This document shows, piece by piece, positions 16,775 through 26,288 of a stretch of 64,000 nt of DNA. This DNA comes from Sphingosinicella humi (lineage in GTDB: Bacteria; Pseudomonadota; Alphaproteobacteria; Sphingomonadales; Sphingomonadaceae). The stretch spans positions 1,473,501 to 1,537,500 of the forward strand of contig NZ_QFFF01000001.1 in assembly GCF_003129465.1 (NCBI RefSeq), written 5' to 3'. The translations under genes were made by a program, and so were the position numbers. The notes under the pieces were generated by a model. That model saw only the letters and a program-made list of their open reading frames with translations. It searched no databases and was not told the DNA's origin. How positions within the stretch are numbered: the stretch's first letter is position 1; every line of letters starts with the position of its first letter.

Positions 16775-18295
16775 TCACCCGAAAAGCTCCGCCTGCACCT
16801 CGCTGGAAAGCGACCCGCTCAGCACTTCCTGCTGCGCCCAGGCGAGCTCGTCGGCGAAATAGCGGTCCTTCTCGTAATGCGGCACGACGGCGCGCACGGC
16901 GTCATAGGCGAGGCTGAGGGCGGGCGAGGTGCGCAAGGGGGCGTGGAAGTCGATGCCCTGGCAGGCGGCGAGCAGCTCGACGCCGATCACGCCGGCGGCA
17001 TTGCCGGTGACGGTCCGGGCCTTGCGGGCGCCATGGGTCGCCATCGAGACATGGTCTTCCTGATTGGCCGAGGTGGGGACGGTGTCGACGCTGGCCGGAT
17101 GGGCGAGAGATTTGTTCTCCGAGACCAGGGCGGCTGCCGTCACCTGGACGATCATGAAGCCCGAATTGACGCCGCTGTCCTCGACCAGGAAGGGCGGGAG
17201 GCCGCTCATCTTGGGATCGACCAGCACGGCCGTCCGCCGCTCCGAGATGGAGCCGACCTCGCACATCGCCATGGTCAGCATGTCGGCGGCGAAGGCGACC
17301 GGCTGGGCGTGGAAATTGCCGCCGGAGATGCTGTCGTCGCCGTTGGGGAAGATCAACGGATTGTCGGTGACGCCGTTCGCCTCGATCTCCAGCGTGGCGG
17401 AGACGTGACGCAGCAGGTCGAGCGCCGCGCCCATCACCTGCGGCTGGCAGCGGAAGCTGTAGGGGTCCTGCACCCGCTCGCAATCGGCGTGCGACTGGCG
17501 GATTTCGCTGTGGCGCAGGAGATCGCGCAGCACCTTGGCGACGGCAATCTGGCCCGGCTGCCCGCGCACCGCATGGATGCGCGGATCGAAGGCGGCGTCG
17601 GTGCCCTTCAGCGCCTCGATCGAAAGCCCGCCGGCGATGAGGCCGGAGGCGAAGACCCGCTCGCCGGCGAACAGCGCGTCGAGGGCAATGGCGGTCGAGA
17701 CTTGGGTACCATTGATGAGGGCGAGGCCTTCCTTGGGACCGAGCTCAAGCGGCTGCAGCTCAAGCCGCTGCAGCGCCTCGGCGGCCGGCATGATCTCGCC
17801 GTGAAGGGCGATGCGGCCGTGACCCAGCATGGCGGCGGAAAGATGGGCGAGGGGGGCGAGGTCTCCCGACGCGCCGACGGAGCCCTGGGCGGGGACGCAG
17901 GGAATGGCGTCGCGCTCCAGCATGTCGAGCAGGCGATCGACGACGATCCGCCGCACGCCCGAATGGCCGCGGGCGAGGCCGATCACCTTCATCGCCATGA
18001 CGAGCCGCATGACGGGGCGGGAGAGATCGTCGCCAAGCCCGCAGCTATGCGAGAGGATGAGGTTGGTCTGAAGCTCCGCCAGCCGCTCGTGCGGGATACG
18101 GGTTTGCGCGAGCAGGCCGAAGCCCGTGTTGATGCCGTAGACGGTGCGGCCCGACGCGACGATGCGCTCGACGCTCGCCTGGGCGGCGTCGATCGCGTCG
18201 AAGGCGGAGGCTTCGAGCGCGACCGGCGCCCCGCCCCAGACGGCGCGCAGCTCGGCCAGCGTGACGAAGCCGGGGCGGAGGGTGATCGGGTTCAT
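16775..18295 (-). CDS. hutH: Histidine ammonia-lyase
   Basis: The 506-residue enzyme converts L-histidine to urocanate and ammonia, the first step of histidine degradation. The Ala-Ser-Gly triad that forms the MIO cofactor is in GSVGASGDLAPLAH near residue 143, and the NGTQVSTA and TNQEDHVSM-type segments (here SANQEDHVSM) are present. Length is normal for the family. It is the last gene of hutI-hutU-hutH on the minus strand and is separated from hutU by a 175-base gap that holds an inverted repeat (family E). Confidence 0.97.
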   Translation of the reverse strand: MNPITLRPGFVTLAELRAVWGGAPVALEASAFDAIDAAQASVERIVASGRTVYGINTGFGLLAQTRIPHERLAELQTNLILSHSCGLGDDLSRPVMRLVMAMKVIGLARGHSGVRRIVVDRLLDMLERDAIPCVPAQGSVGASGDLAPLAHLSAAMLGHGRIALHGEIMPAAEALQRLELQPLELGPKEGLALINGTQVSTAIALDALFAGERVFASGLIAGGLSIEALKGTDAAFDPRIHAVRGQPGQIAVAKVLRDLLRHSEIRQSHADCERVQDPYSFRCQPQVMGAALDLLRHVSATLEIEANGVTDNPLIFPNGDDSISGGNFHAQPVAFAADMLTMAMCEVGSISERRTAVLVDPKMSGLPPFLVEDSGVNSGFMIVQVTAAALVSENKSLAHPASVDTVPTSANQEDHVSMATHGARKARTVTGNAAGVIGVELLAACQGIDFHAPLRTSPALSLAYDAVRAVVPHYEKDRYFADELAWAQQEVLSGSLSSEVQAELFG

Positions 18296-18300
18296 AGCCT

Positions 18301-18450
18301 CTCTCCCCTTGCGGGAGAGAGGTGGGAGAGAGGGGTGCGCACGTTGCGGCTCGATGCCGCAGCGGGCGCGTCATCCAGCGAACACTCCGCCATCGAGGCG
18401 AAGCGTTCGCTCCCCCTCTCCCTTGATCCCTCTCCCGCAAGGGGAGAGGG
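18301..18450. repeat. Palindromic element, family E, between hutU and hutH
   Basis: The left arm begins CTCTCCCCTTGCGGGAGAG at 18301 and the right arm near 18413-18447 is its inverted copy, ending CCCGCAAGGGGAGAGG. Each arm contains its own small hairpin (CTCTCCC / GGGAGAG). About 80 bases without a gene lie between. It sits in the intergenic part of a hut transcript and could affect mRNA stability or attenuate hutH expression; no T run for termination is seen. Confidence 0.75.
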
Positions 18451-18470
18451 GCTGTTTCCGAAGTGCATCT

Positions 18471-20132
18471 TCATCGTCCCACCATCGGCAGATCGAGACC
18501 CTGCTCGCGCGCGCAGTCTATGGCGATGTCGTAGCCGGCGTCGGCGTGGCGCATGACGCCGGTGCCGGGATCGTTCCAGAGCACGCGCTCCAGCCTCCGC
18601 GCCGCGTCCTCGGTGCCGTCGGCGACGATCACCATGCCGCTATGCTGCGAATAGCCCATGCCGACACCGCCGCCATGGTGCAGCGATACCCAGGTCGCTC
18701 CGCTCGCGGTGTTGAGCAAGGCGTTGAGAAGCGGCCAGTCGGAGACGGCGTCGGAGCCGTCCTTCATCGCCTCGGTCTCGCGATTGGGGCTGGCGACCGA
18801 ACCGGAGTCGAGATGGTCGCGGCCGATGACGACAGGTGCCTTCAGCTCGCCCTTGGCTACCATTTCGTTGAAGGCGAGGCCGAGCCTGTGCCGCTGTCCC
18901 AGGCCCACCCAGCAGATGCGCGCCGGAAGCCCCTGGAAGGCAATGCGCTCCCGCGCCATGTCGAGCCAACGATGGAGGTGCGGATCGTCGGGGATCAGCT
19001 CCTTCACCTTGGCGTCCGTGCGGTAGATGTCCTCCGGGTCGCCCGAGAGCGCCGCCCAGCGGAACGGGCCGACGCCGCGGCAGAAGAGCGGGCGGACATA
19101 GGCCGGGACGAAGCCGGGGAAATCGAACGCGTTCTCGACGCCCTCGTCCTTCGCCACCTGGCGGATGTTGTTGCCATAGTCGAAAGTGGGCACGCCCATC
19201 TTCTGGAAGGCGAGCATCGCCTCGACATGCACGGCCATCGAGGCGCGCGCGGCATCTTCCACCGCCTTGGGGTCGCGCTCGCGGCGTTCGATCCACTCGT
19301 CGACGGTCCAGCCGATGGGGAGATAGCCGTTCACGGGATCGTGGGCGGAGGTCTGGTCGGTCACTGCATCGGGCCGGATGCCGCGCTTCACCATCTCCGG
19401 CAGGATTTCCGCCGCGTTGCCGAGCAGCCCGACCGAGATCGGTTCCTGGGCCGTGCGGATGATCTCGAGCGCCTCGTCCAGCGTCTCGGCGCGGCGATCG
19501 AGATAGCGGGTCTCGAGCCGCTTCTCGATCCGACTCTCCTGGCATTCGATGGCGAGGCAATGGGCGCCCGCCATGACTGCAGCGAGCGGCTGCGCGCCGC
19601 CCATGCCGCCAAGGCCCGCCGTTAAAATCCATTTGCCGGAGAGGTCGCCGCCATAATGCTGGCGGCCCATTTCCACGAAGGTCTCATAGGTGCCTTGGAC
19701 GATGCCCTGGCTGCCGATGTAGATCCAGGAGCCGGCCGTCATCTGGCCGTACATCATCAGGCCCTTCCGATCGAGCTCGTTGAAATGGTCCCAGTCCGCC
19801 CATTTCGGCACCAGGTTGGAATTGGCGAGCAGGACGCGGGGCGCGTCCTTGTGGGTGCGGAACACACCCACCGGCTTGCCCGACTGGACGAGGAGTGTCT
19901 CATTCTCCTCCAGCCGCTTCAGCGTCGCGACGATCGCATCATAGCTTTCCCAGTCACGCGCCGCCCGGCCGATGCCGCCATAGACGACCAGCTCCTCCGG
20001 CGCCTCCGCGACGTCCGGATCGAGATTGTTCATCAGCATTCGCATCGCCGCCTCGGTGGTCCAGCTTTTGGCGGTGATTCCGGGCCCGGTCGGCGCCTCG
20101 ATATGTCGGCTATTGTCGCGTCGTATGTTCAT
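18471..20132 (-). CDS. hutU: Urocanate hydratase
   Basis: The 553-residue enzyme adds water to urocanate to give imidazolonepropionate, the second step of histidine degradation. It shows the NAD-binding [14 protein letters not shown] segment near residue 175, the [12 protein letters not shown] block near the N-terminus and the [17 protein letters not shown] block near the C-terminus. Length is standard. GGGGAG lies five bases before ATG 20132. A family A palindrome begins 16 bases upstream of the start, between this gene and hutI. Confidence 0.97.
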   Translation of the reverse strand: MNIRRDNSRHIEAPTGPGITAKSWTTEAAMRMLMNNLDPDVAEAPEELVVYGGIGRAARDWESYDAIVATLKRLEENETLLVQSGKPVGVFRTHKDAPRVLLANSNLVPKWADWDHFNELDRKGLMMYGQMTAGSWIYIGSQGIVQGTYETFVEMGRQHYGGDLSGKWILTAGLGGMGGAQPLAAVMAGAHCLAIECQESRIEKRLETRYLDRRAETLDEALEIIRTAQEPISVGLLGNAAEILPEMVKRGIRPDAVTDQTSAHDPVNGYLPIGWTVDEWIERRERDPKAVEDAARASMAVHVEAMLAFQKMGVPTFDYGNNIRQVAKDEGVENAFDFPGFVPAYVRPLFCRGVGPFRWAALSGDPEDIYRTDAKVKELIPDDPHLHRWLDMARERIAFQGLPARICWVGLGQRHRLGLAFNEMVAKGELKAPVVIGRDHLDSGSVASPNRETEAMKDGSDAVSDWPLLNALLNTASGATWVSLHHGGGVGMGYSQHSGMVIVADGTEDAARRLERVLWNDPGTGVMRHADAGYDIAIDCAREQGLDLPMVGR

Positions 20133-20147
20133 CCGGCTCCCCTATCC

Positions 20148-20221
20148 GTTCGTCCCGAGCGAAGTCGAGGGGCGCTGGCACGAACTCATCACAAACGCCC
20201 CTCGACACGCTCGGGACGAAC
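20148..20221. repeat. Interspersed palindromic element, family A copy 2
   Basis: This copy has the same arms and loop (GTTCGTCCCGAGCG ... CTCGGGACGAAC, loop with TGGCACGAACTCATCACA) as the one at 2915-2989, with a one-base deletion in the right arm. It lies between hutI and hutU: nine bases from the hutI stop and 16 bases from the hutU start. Confidence 0.88.
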
Positions 20222-20230
20222 GAACTCTGG

Positions 20231-21436
20231 TCACGCATCCCGCCCGGCCACGATCCGCCGCTCGGGTCCGGGCAGTCCAATCCAGTAGCAAAGTTCGGCC
20301 GGCCGGCTCACGCGCCAGACGCAAAGGTCGGCAGCCTTACCGGCGCTTAGCGTGCCGACCTCGTCCTGCAATGCGAGCGCGCGGGCTGCTTCCCGCGTCA
20401 TGCCGGCCAAGGCCTCTTCCGGTGTCAGTCCGAACAGGGTGCAGGCCATGTTGAGCATGAGCGTCGGCGACAGCACCGGCGAGGTGCCGGGGTTGCAATC
20501 GGTCGCCACTGCCATCGGCACCTTGTGCTTGCGGAGTAGATCGACCGGCGGCTTTTTCGTTTCCTTCAATGCGTAGAAGGCGCCGGGCAGAAGCACGGCC
20601 ACCATGCCCGCCTTCGCCATCGCCACGATCCCCGCCTCGTCGGCATGTTCGAGATGGTCGGCCGACAGCGCCTTGTAGTCGGCGGCCAGAGCGGCGCCGC
20701 CCATGTTGCTGAGCTGTTCGGCGTGGAGCTTGACGCGAAGGCCGTGGCGAGTCGCCGCTTCGAACAGCGCGCGCACCTCGGCCTGGGTGAAGCCGATGCC
20801 CTCGCAATAAGCGTCCACCGCCTGGGCAAGGCCGGCAACCTGCGGGATCATCTCCTCGGTCGCGAGCCGCACGAACGCGTCGCGCCGTTCCTTATAGTCG
20901 GGCGGGAGGGCGTGGAGCGCGAGCAGGGTCGGCACGATCCTCACCGACTCGGTCTCGCCCAATCTCTTGGCCGCGCGCAGCATCTTGAGCTCCGTCTCGG
21001 TGTCGAGTCCGTAGCCGGACTTGATCTCCACCGTGGTCGCCCCGCCCCGCATCAGCGCATGGAGACGCCGCCGCGCCGTCTCGACCAGATCGTCCAGCGA
21101 TGCCTCGCGCGTTGCCTTTACCGAGGAGACGATGCCGCCACCGGCTTTCGCGATCTCCTCATAGGTCGCGCCTTGGAGGCGCTGCTCATATTCGCCCGCG
21201 CGGTTGCCGCCGAAGACGAGGTGGGTGTGGCAGTCGATGAGGCCGGGCGTGACCCAGGCGCCGCCCAGCGGCTCGACGGTCTTGGCGCGATTGCCGGCCA
21301 GCTCGACCCGGCGGCCGACGCGGAGGATCCGTCCGTCCTGGATCGCGATCGCGCCGTCCTCGATCGCTCCGAAGGGCGCGCCCACGGCCGGATCCATCGT
21401 GGCGATGTTGCAGTCGGTCAGCAGGCGATCCCACAT
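20231..21436 (-). CDS. hutI: Imidazolonepropionase
   Basis: The 401-residue enzyme opens the ring of imidazolonepropionate to give formiminoglutamate, step three of histidine degradation. Metal-binding HTHLVFGG, the EIKSGYGLDTETELKML segment, KLHAEQLSN and DCNPGTSP are all present and typical of HutI. ATG 21436 gives the usual start MWDRLLTDCNIATM; the open frame further upstream overlaps hutG on the other strand and is not used. It is the first gene of the minus-strand hut unit and starts only 39 bases from the divergent hutG start, so the promoters must lie within coding sequence or overlap. Confidence 0.97.
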   Translation of the reverse strand: MWDRLLTDCNIATMDPAVGAPFGAIEDGAIAIQDGRILRVGRRVELAGNRAKTVEPLGGAWVTPGLIDCHTHLVFGGNRAGEYEQRLQGATYEEIAKAGGGIVSSVKATREASLDDLVETARRRLHALMRGGATTVEIKSGYGLDTETELKMLRAAKRLGETESVRIVPTLLALHALPPDYKERRDAFVRLATEEMIPQVAGLAQAVDAYCEGIGFTQAEVRALFEAATRHGLRVKLHAEQLSNMGGAALAADYKALSADHLEHADEAGIVAMAKAGMVAVLLPGAFYALKETKKPPVDLLRKHKVPMAVATDCNPGTSPVLSPTLMLNMACTLFGLTPEEALAGMTREAARALALQDEVGTLSAGKAADLCVWRVSRPAELCYWIGLPGPERRIVAGRDA

Positions 21437-21475
21437 GGCTCGCCTATTGGCACGAAGGCCCGTAAAGGCAAAGCC

Positions 21476-22363
21476 ATGAGCTGGACATCGATAGCCGACC
21501 TGATCGCCCCGAGCGGCGACGCCGAGATCGCCCTTGTCGGAGCGCCGATGGAGGCGGGCTCCGTCACGCCCGGACGCTGCGACCTCGCCCCGGAGATCAT
21601 CCGCAAGACGCTGCGCCGGTTCAGCACCTATGACGTGGAGACGGGCAAGGAGCTGGCGCTTCGCATCCTCGATGCCGGCGATGCCGACGTGAAGGGCGTG
21701 ATGCCCGCCGAAGGCTTCGCGCCGATCGAAATGGCGGTCGCCCGCTGCACCGTCGACCACGACCTCACGATCGTGCTCGGCGGCAACAATGCGGTCACCC
21801 GCCCAGCCGCCCACGCCCTGGGGGTGCCGCTGGAGAAGATCGGGCTGATCACGCTCGACGCTCATTTCGACCTGCGCGAGACCGACCAGGGCCCGCTCAA
21901 CGGCAATCCGATTCGCTGCCTTCTGGAGGACGGCCTTCCCGGCCGGAACATCTGCCAGATCGGCCTCGCGCCCTATGCCAACACGGCCAAGATGCATCGG
22001 GACGCCGAGGCCGCGGGAATCGGCGTCTTCACGATCGACGATGTCCGCGAGGAAGGCATATTGGAGATCATCGACGAGGCGCTGGACCGGCTCGAGGCTT
22101 GTGAGGCGCTGATGGTCGATTTCGACATCGACGTTATCGACCGCTCCCAATGCCCCGGCGCGCCGGGCGCGCGGCCGGGCGGGATGCCGGTCGGCATGTT
22201 CTTCGATGCCGCCCGTTATCTCGCCTCGCATCCCGGCGTGAAGCTGGTCGACCTCACCGAATTCGATCCGTCGCTCGACGTCAGCGACATCACCGCCCTC
22301 ACCGCCGGCCGCTGGGTCTGCGAAGTGCTGGCCGGCTATGCGGCGCGGACGGAGCGGCGATGA
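21476..22363 (+). CDS. hutG: Formimidoylglutamase-like ureohydrolase (arginase superfamily)
   Basis: The 295-residue protein belongs to the arginase/agmatinase/formimidoylglutamase superfamily. The metal motifs DAHFDLR near residue 136 and [10 protein letters not shown] near residue 220 are intact. The first motif, normally GGDHS or GGGHE with a metal-binding His, reads GGNNAVTRP here. With hutI, hutU and hutH beside it, its likely job is hydrolysis of formiminoglutamate to glutamate and formamide. ATG 21476 is the start that fits the family. It overlaps the following flavin reductase by four bases (ATGA). The missing His leaves some doubt about its metal site and reaction. Confidence 0.85.
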   Translation: MSWTSIADLIAPSGDAEIALVGAPMEAGSVTPGRCDLAPEIIRKTLRRFSTYDVETGKELALRILDAGDADVKGVMPAEGFAPIEMAVARCTVDHDLTIVLGGNNAVTRPAAHALGVPLEKIGLITLDAHFDLRETDQGPLNGNPIRCLLEDGLPGRNICQIGLAPYANTAKMHRDAEAAGIGVFTIDDVREEGILEIIDEALDRLEACEALMVDFDIDVIDRSQCPGAPGARPGGMPVGMFFDAARYLASHPGVKLVDLTEFDPSLDVSDITALTAGRWVCEVLAGYAARTERR

Positions 22364-22851
22364 TGTACGACACCGATCCGGGTCTCACCGACGATTTCCG
22401 CCAGGCGATGCGCCGCGTCGCCTCGACGGTGAACGTCATCACCATCTGCGTGAATGGCGAGCCGATGGGCATCACCGCCACCGCCATGTCCTCGCTCGCG
22501 ATGGACCCGCCGAGCCTGCTCGTCTGCATCAACCAGGCCGCCGCGCTTCACGGATCGCTGCAGGATGTGTCGCACTTCGGGGTCAACGTCCTCCATCGCG
22601 ATCAGGAGCATCTGGCGCGGATGTTCGCCGATCGCAGCCAGCACCATCTGCGCTTCGCGAGCGGCTGGGAGGTCGGCGGCGACCGCCCGCCTCGCCTCGC
22701 CGACGCTCAGGCGTTCCTCACCTGCCGCCGGATCGACCATCACCAGTTCGGCACGCACAGCATCTTCATCGGCGTGGTCGAGGAGGTGAGGGTGCGCGAT
22801 GAGGTGGATCCCCTCATCTATCTGAACGGCGCCTACGGCAGCGCGCGCTAG
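22360..22851 (+). CDS. Flavin reductase domain protein (HpaC-like)
   Basis: The 163-residue protein is a flavin reductase-like FMN-binding domain: FRQAMRRVASTVNVIT, ITATAMSSLAMDPPSLLVCIN, and a conserved FGVNVL strand, as in HpaC and other NAD(P)H:flavin oxidoreductases that feed two-component monooxygenases. It starts on the hutG stop (ATGA), so the two are translationally coupled. No monooxygenase partner is encoded in the window. Its tie to histidine use is unclear; it may act on another pathway and simply share the transcript. Confidence 0.85.
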   Translation: MMYDTDPGLTDDFRQAMRRVASTVNVITICVNGEPMGITATAMSSLAMDPPSLLVCINQAAALHGSLQDVSHFGVNVLHRDQEHLARMFADRSQHHLRFASGWEVGGDRPPRLADAQAFLTCRRIDHHQFGTHSIFIGVVEEVRVRDEVDPLIYLNGAYGSAR

Positions 22852-22858
22852 ATCCGAG

Positions 22859-23281
22859 TCACTCGGTCGCGAACAGCTTCGCCGGATCGCGCATCGCCTT
22901 GATTTCGATCGCGTTGCCGGAGGGGTCGAGGAAGAACATGGTGGCCTGCTCGCCGGACTGACCGGCGAAGCGGATGGTCGGCTCGATCACGAAGGCGGTG
23001 CCGGCGTCTCTCATCCTGTCGGCCAGCGTCCGCCAGTCTTCCATGGTCAGCACCGCGCCGAAGTGCGGCACCGGTACGTCATGCCCATCGACCGGATTGT
23101 GATGCCGGCGGGACGCGGCCTCGGGCGCGAGGTGCGCGACGATCTGGTGGCCGAAGAAATCGAAGTCGATCCATTCGTCGGCGCTGCGCCCTTCGCGACA
23201 GCCGAGCAGGCCGCCATAGAAAGCGCGGGCGGCGGCGAGATCGTGGACGGGGAAGGCGAGATGGAATGGCGGCAGGCTCAT
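22859..23281 (-). CDS. VOC (glyoxalase/dioxygenase) family protein
   Basis: The 140-residue protein has two beta-alpha-beta-beta-beta modules of the vicinal oxygen chelate fold. Putative metal ligands are the His in [10 protein letters not shown], the His in PHFGAVL and the Glu in NAIEIKAM. The [15 protein letters not shown] and [10 protein letters not shown] segments are typical. The family includes glyoxalases, extradiol dioxygenases and fosfomycin resistance proteins; this member is not assigned to any. It diverges from lnt with a 56-base gap. Confidence 0.88.
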   Translation of the reverse strand: MSLPPFHLAFPVHDLAAARAFYGGLLGCREGRSADEWIDFDFFGHQIVAHLAPEAASRRHHNPVDGHDVPVPHFGAVLTMEDWRTLADRMRDAGTAFVIEPTIRFAGQSGEQATMFFLDPSGNAIEIKAMRDPAKLFATE

Positions 23282-23337
23282 GATGCCGCTCTATCGCGGA
23301 TTGCAATGGCGGACCATCCTTCACATAGCAGGGCGGA

Positions 23338-24870
23338 ATGAAGTTCCTTGGTCTTTCCTTCCTCGCCGGTCTGGTCGCCGCGCTCGGCTTCGAGCCGGTG
23401 GGGCTCTGGCCGCTGACCGTCCTCGGCTTCGCCGCGCTGATGGGACTGATCTTCACCGCGCCGTCGATGCGGAGCACGCTGGCGCGGGGCTGGTGGTTCG
23501 GCGTGGGGCACTTCACGCTCGGCCTCAATTGGATCGCGACCGCCTTCACCTATCAGTCGGCGATGCCGGCCTGGCTCGGCTGGATCGCCGTCGTGCTGCT
23601 CTCCCTCTATCTCGCCGTCTTCCCGGCCGCCGCGGCCGGCTTGGCCTGGCGATGGGGCCGCGCTGACGGCCTGCGCTTCATTCTTCTGTTCGCGGCCGCC
23701 TGGATCGTCACCGAGTGGCTGCGGGCGACGCTGTTCACCGGCTTCGCCTGGAATCCGGCCGGTGTCGCCTTGCTGGACAGCCGCCTCGATCAGCTCGCTC
23801 CGTGGATCGGTACCTATGGCGTCTCGGGCGTCGCGATGCTGTTTTCCGGCGCGCTCATGCTTGTGGCGATGGAGCGGCGCCGCCCCAGGACCATGATCCT
23901 CGCCGGCGGCGTTGTTGCGGCAATGGTCGCCGCGCCCTTCGCCAATCGCGCGGCGGCCGGCGCGGCCGGCGCCCCGATCCGCATCGTCCAGCCCAATATC
24001 GGCCAGCAGGACAAGTGGCGGGAAGGCTTTGAGGAGCAGAATTTCGAGCGGCTGAGGCGACTCTCGGGCGTTCCGGGCGAGACGCCGAGGCTGCTGCTGT
24101 GGCCGGAGGCAGCGATAACCGACGCGTTGCAGGATGAGCGCTCCGATCCTTTCTACCAGCAGCAGGCGGCGCGTGAGCGGCAGAGGGCCGCCAGCGTCCT
24201 TGGCCCCCGCGACCTGCTGCTGACGGGCGGCGTCACCTTCCAGTCCGTCGACGGCAGGAAGGTCACCAGCGCCACCAACAGCGTGTTCGCCATCGGCGCC
24301 GCCGGCCGGATCCTCGCCCGCTACGACAAGGCGCATCTCGTGCCCTATGGCGAATATCTGCCGGCCCGACCTCTGCTGTCGCGCCTCGGCCTTTCCCGCC
24401 TGGCGCCCGGCAGCGTCGACTTCGATGCCGGTCCCGGCCCGGGCACGCTCGTGCTGCCGCTCGTGGGGGATGTGGGCTTCCAGGTCTGCTATGAGATCAT
24501 CTTTTCCGGCCAGGTCGTCGATCCGCACCACCGGCCGGATTTCATCTTCAACCCGTCCAACGACGCCTGGTTCGGCGCCTGGGGTCCGCCGCAGCACCTG
24601 GCGCAGGCGCGGATGCGGGCGCTGGAGGAGGGGCTGCCGGTGCTGCGCTCGACGCCGACCGGCATCTCGGCGGTGATCGACTCCGACGGGAACGTTCTCC
24701 ATTCCCTGCCCTGGCGCACGGCCGGGGCGATCGACGCGCGGCTGCCGCCGCCCGAACCGGCGACCCTGTTCGCTCGCCTCGGCAACATGTTGCCTTTCCT
24801 TCTCGCGCTGCTGCTGGTGGCCGCCGCCCTGGCCGGAGACCGCATTGCGGCGCGCCGCAAACAACGCTAA
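23338..24870 (+). CDS. lnt: Apolipoprotein N-acyltransferase
   Basis: The 510-residue inner membrane enzyme adds the third acyl chain to lipoproteins. About eight membrane helices, mostly in the first 210 residues, are followed by a periplasmic nitrilase-fold domain with the catalytic triad at E257 (WPEAAITD), K331 ([14 protein letters not shown]) and C384 (FQVCYEIIF), matching E. coli E267, K335 and C387. Length fits. It lies upstream of metK on the same strand with a 73-base gap that contains a palindromic operator candidate. Confidence 0.96.
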   Translation: MKFLGLSFLAGLVAALGFEPVGLWPLTVLGFAALMGLIFTAPSMRSTLARGWWFGVGHFTLGLNWIATAFTYQSAMPAWLGWIAVVLLSLYLAVFPAAAAGLAWRWGRADGLRFILLFAAAWIVTEWLRATLFTGFAWNPAGVALLDSRLDQLAPWIGTYGVSGVAMLFSGALMLVAMERRRPRTMILAGGVVAAMVAAPFANRAAAGAAGAPIRIVQPNIGQQDKWREGFEEQNFERLRRLSGVPGETPRLLLWPEAAITDALQDERSDPFYQQQAARERQRAASVLGPRDLLLTGGVTFQSVDGRKVTSATNSVFAIGAAGRILARYDKAHLVPYGEYLPARPLLSRLGLSRLAPGSVDFDAGPGPGTLVLPLVGDVGFQVCYEIIFSGQVVDPHHRPDFIFNPSNDAWFGAWGPPQHLAQARMRALEEGLPVLRSTPTGISAVIDSDGNVLHSLPWRTAGAIDARLPPPEPATLFARLGNMLPFLLALLLVAAALAGDRIAARRKQR

Positions 24871-24878
24871 AGAGCCGC

Positions 24879-24898
24879 ATATAAGGATATCTTTATAT
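24879..24898. promoter_or_regulatory. Palindromic operator candidate upstream of metK (ArsR/SahR-like)
   Basis: The 20-mer ATATAAGGATATCTTTATAT is an inverted repeat with nine of ten base pairs matching, located 45 bases before the metK start in an otherwise GC-rich region. ArsR-family regulators of methionine and SAM metabolism in proteobacteria (SahR) are known to use AT-rich palindromes of this general form before SAM-cycle genes. Assignment to such a regulator is inference; no regulator gene is in the window. The same bases can also fold into a small RNA hairpin, but no riboswitch shape was recognised. Confidence 0.55.
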
Positions 24899-24943
24899 CC
24901 GCATCTCCTGAAGGTTCCTCAGCGAAAAGGCCGTTTTTCCACG

Positions 24944-26128
24944 ATGCGCAGCAACTACATCTTCACGTCCGAGTCGGTTTCCGAAGGCCATCCGGACAAG
25001 GTCGCCGACCAGATTTCCGACGCCGTCGTCGATCTCTTCATCGGCCGCGATCCGGAAGCGCGCGTCGCCTGCGAGACGATGGTCACCACCAACCGCATCG
25101 TGCTGGCCGGCGAGGTCCGCTGCCGCGAGGACGTGACTCCGACCCAGGCCGAGATCGAGACGGCGGTGCGCGACACCGTGAAGGCGATCGGCTACGAGCA
25201 GCACGGCTTCCACTGGCAATATGCCGATTTCGCCTGCCATCTGCACGGCCAGTCCGCCCATATCGCGATGGGCGTCGACGAGAGCGGCAACAAGGATGAG
25301 GGCGCGGGCGATCAGGGCATCATGTTCGGCTTCGCCTGCGACGAGACGCCGGATCTGATGCCGGCGACGCTCCATTATTCGCACCGCGTGCTGGAGAAGC
25401 TTGCCGCCGACCGCCACGGCAAGGTCGTCGATTTCCTCGAGCCCGACGCCAAGAGCCAGGTCACCCTGGCTTATGAGAATGGCAAGCCGGTGAAGGCGGT
25501 AAAGCTCGTCGTCTCGACGCAGCATTCGAAGGACCTCAGCAACGATGCCGGCCAGGCGAAGCTGCGCGACTATGTGAAAGGCGTTTTCGCCGACGTGCTG
25601 CCCAACGGCTGGATGCCGGGCGACGAGGACATCTTCGTCAACCCTACCGGCCTGTTCGAGATCGGCGGTCCGGACGGTGATGCGGGCCTTACCGGGCGCA
25701 AGATCATCGTCGACACCTATGGCGGCGCGGCTCCGCACGGCGGCGGCGCCTTCTCGGGCAAGGACCCGACCAAGGTCGATCGTTCGGCCGCCTATGTGTC
25801 GCGCTATCTCGCCAAGAACATCGTCGCCGCCGGGCTGGCGAAGCGCTGCACCATCCAGTTGAGCTACGCGATCGGCATCGCCGAGCCGCTGTCGCTCTAT
25901 GTCGACCTGCACGGCACCGAGGCGAACGGCGCCACCGCCGCCAAGCTGGAGGAAGTGTTGCCCCGACTGGTGCGGCTGACGCCCAAGGGCATCCGCACCC
26001 ATCTCGGCCTCAACAAACCGGTGTACCTCCCCACCGCCGCCTACGGCCATTTCGGCCGCAAGCCCGACGGCGAGCTCTTCACCTGGGAGAAGACGGACCT
26101 CGTCGACTCTTTGAAGCAGGCGCTTTAG
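24944..26128 (+). CDS. metK: S-adenosylmethionine synthase
   Basis: The 394-residue cytoplasmic enzyme makes SAM from methionine and ATP. Motifs are complete: [20 protein letters not shown] at the N-terminus, the signature [12 protein letters not shown] near residue 118 and the phosphate loop [16 protein letters not shown] near residue 268. ATG 24944 matches the family start; an earlier in-frame ATG lies in lnt. Regulation by the palindrome at 24879-24898 is likely. Confidence 0.98.
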   Translation: MRSNYIFTSESVSEGHPDKVADQISDAVVDLFIGRDPEARVACETMVTTNRIVLAGEVRCREDVTPTQAEIETAVRDTVKAIGYEQHGFHWQYADFACHLHGQSAHIAMGVDESGNKDEGAGDQGIMFGFACDETPDLMPATLHYSHRVLEKLAADRHGKVVDFLEPDAKSQVTLAYENGKPVKAVKLVVSTQHSKDLSNDAGQAKLRDYVKGVFADVLPNGWMPGDEDIFVNPTGLFEIGGPDGDAGLTGRKIIVDTYGGAAPHGGGAFSGKDPTKVDRSAAYVSRYLAKNIVAAGLAKRCTIQLSYAIGIAEPLSLYVDLHGTEANGATAAKLEEVLPRLVRLTPKGIRTHLGLNKPVYLPTAAYGHFGRKPDGELFTWEKTDLVDSLKQAL

Positions 26129-26288
26129 GCCCTCCCCGTCCGCGCCGACTGTCCCGCCATCGTACGAAGAAGATTGGATTCTTTCGGAAAGCTTGCATTC
26201 GAGTTCAGCAACGGCTCATCCTTCGCGATGCACTATCCGTCCATGATGTGACGGGCGCGTTGCCTGTCGGGAGTATGGAGTAACTCGG

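Noticed and set aside
23278-24864. Long open frame antisense to lnt (528 codons)
   Set aside because: Its translation is low-complexity and rich in Arg, Gly and Asp, typical of antisense frames in GC-rich DNA. lnt on the other strand has all catalytic residues.
24871-24943. SAM riboswitch before metK
   Set aside because: The leader is only 73 bases and holds one small hairpin formed by the palindrome. No multi-stem SAM aptamer pattern was recognised, so a protein operator is the better reading.
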